Source: Halomonas urmiana
Lineage (GTDB): Bacteria; Pseudomonadota; Gammaproteobacteria; Pseudomonadales; Halomonadaceae
NCBI RefSeq assembly: GCF_005780185.1
Contig: NZ_VBUI01000012.1
Coordinates: 58,864-122,863, forward strand
Length of the DNA stretch: 64,000 bases
Reading direction: 5' to 3'
Position 1 is the stretch's first letter; each line of letters starts with the position of its first letter. A program made the position numbers and the translations under genes. The notes below the pieces were generated by a model. That model did no database searches, had not been told where the DNA came from, and was given only the letters and a program-made list of their open reading frames with translations. Of this stretch, positions 63,890-64,000 are shown piece after piece.

Positions 63890-64000
63890 CTACAATTTCT
63901 GTTCGAGTTCCGGCAGGACGTCAAACAGGTCGCCAACCAATCCATAGTCGGCCACCTGGAAGATCGGCGCCTCCTCGTCCTTGTTGATCGCGACGATCAC
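63890..64000 (-). CDS. etfA: Electron transfer flavoprotein alpha subunit, C-terminal fragment
   Basis: Only the last 36 codons are inside the window. They read [20 protein letters not shown] followed by [16 protein letters not shown] and stop at TAG. This is the conserved FAD-binding C-terminal tail of EtfA, which accepts electrons from acyl-CoA and other dehydrogenases. The rest lies beyond the right edge on the minus strand. Confidence 0.92.
   Translation of the reverse strand: MIVAINKDEEAPIFQVADYGLVGDLFDVLPELEQKL

Overview
The window is GC-rich bacterial DNA with densely packed genes and many overlapping start/stop codons. The housekeeping gene order (rpoE/algU-mucA-mucB-mucD-lepA-lepB-rnc-era-recO-pdxJ-acpS and cysM-rlmD-relA-mazG-ppc, with divergent barA/gacS) is gammaproteobacterial. 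The mucABD arrangement, the GacS-type kinase and the protein sequences fit a Halomonas-like member of the Halomonadaceae. This assignment comes from gene order and remembered protein similarity, not from a search.

Layout. 1-7955 (minus): cysM, rlmD, relA, mazG and ppc form one tightly overlapping operon; ppc runs off the left edge. 8073-10802 (plus): a BarA/GacS hybrid kinase. 10742-21510 (minus): the envelope-stress sigma factor operon (algU-mucA-mucB-mucD), then lepA-lepB-rnc-era-recO-pdxJ-acpS. 21882-28759: DAHP synthase, a DinG helicase translationally coupled to a likely Nmad3-domain protein, RhlB, a small basic protein and exonuclease III.

28726-63673 is almost entirely an iron-acquisition island. 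A minus-strand TonB2-type energising operon (DUF3450, TtpC-like, ExbB, ExbD, TonB, TPR) is divergent from a plus-strand hydroxamate siderophore operon: PLP decarboxylase, N-monooxygenase, MFS exporter, and an acyltransferase fused to an NIS synthetase (DesA/DesB/DesC+DesD logic, BibC-like fusion). Next come an orphan iron-starvation ECF sigma factor, the ferric reductase FhuF, an AraC regulator and a hydroxamate receptor. A second FhuE-like receptor, an ABC exporter and an FhuC-D-B importer follow. A DUF1007/NicO metal-transport pair sits next. Last are an IutA-like receptor, a FecBCDE-type importer and a [2Fe-2S] thioredoxin-like protein that may act as a second reductase. Fur-box-like sites precede nearly every transcription unit. 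The island is followed by a Mn-type superoxide dismutase that also has a Fur-like site, and by the 3' end of etfA at the right edge.

How it works together (inference): under iron starvation Fur repression lifts, and the decarboxylase, monooxygenase and fused synthetase make a cadaverine- or putrescine-based hydroxamate. The MFS protein, and perhaps the ABC exporter, secrete it. Three receptors powered by the TonB2 system bring ferric siderophores to the periplasm, two ABC importers carry them in, and FhuF or the Apd1-like protein releases iron. The most interesting regulatory signal is a shared tandem ~20-21 bp direct-repeat motif. It lies upstream of both the biosynthetic operon and the receptor gene and is the predicted operator of the locus's AraC protein. 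A C11 tract in the biosynthetic leader and a cysteine cluster in the sigma factor are further unusual points.
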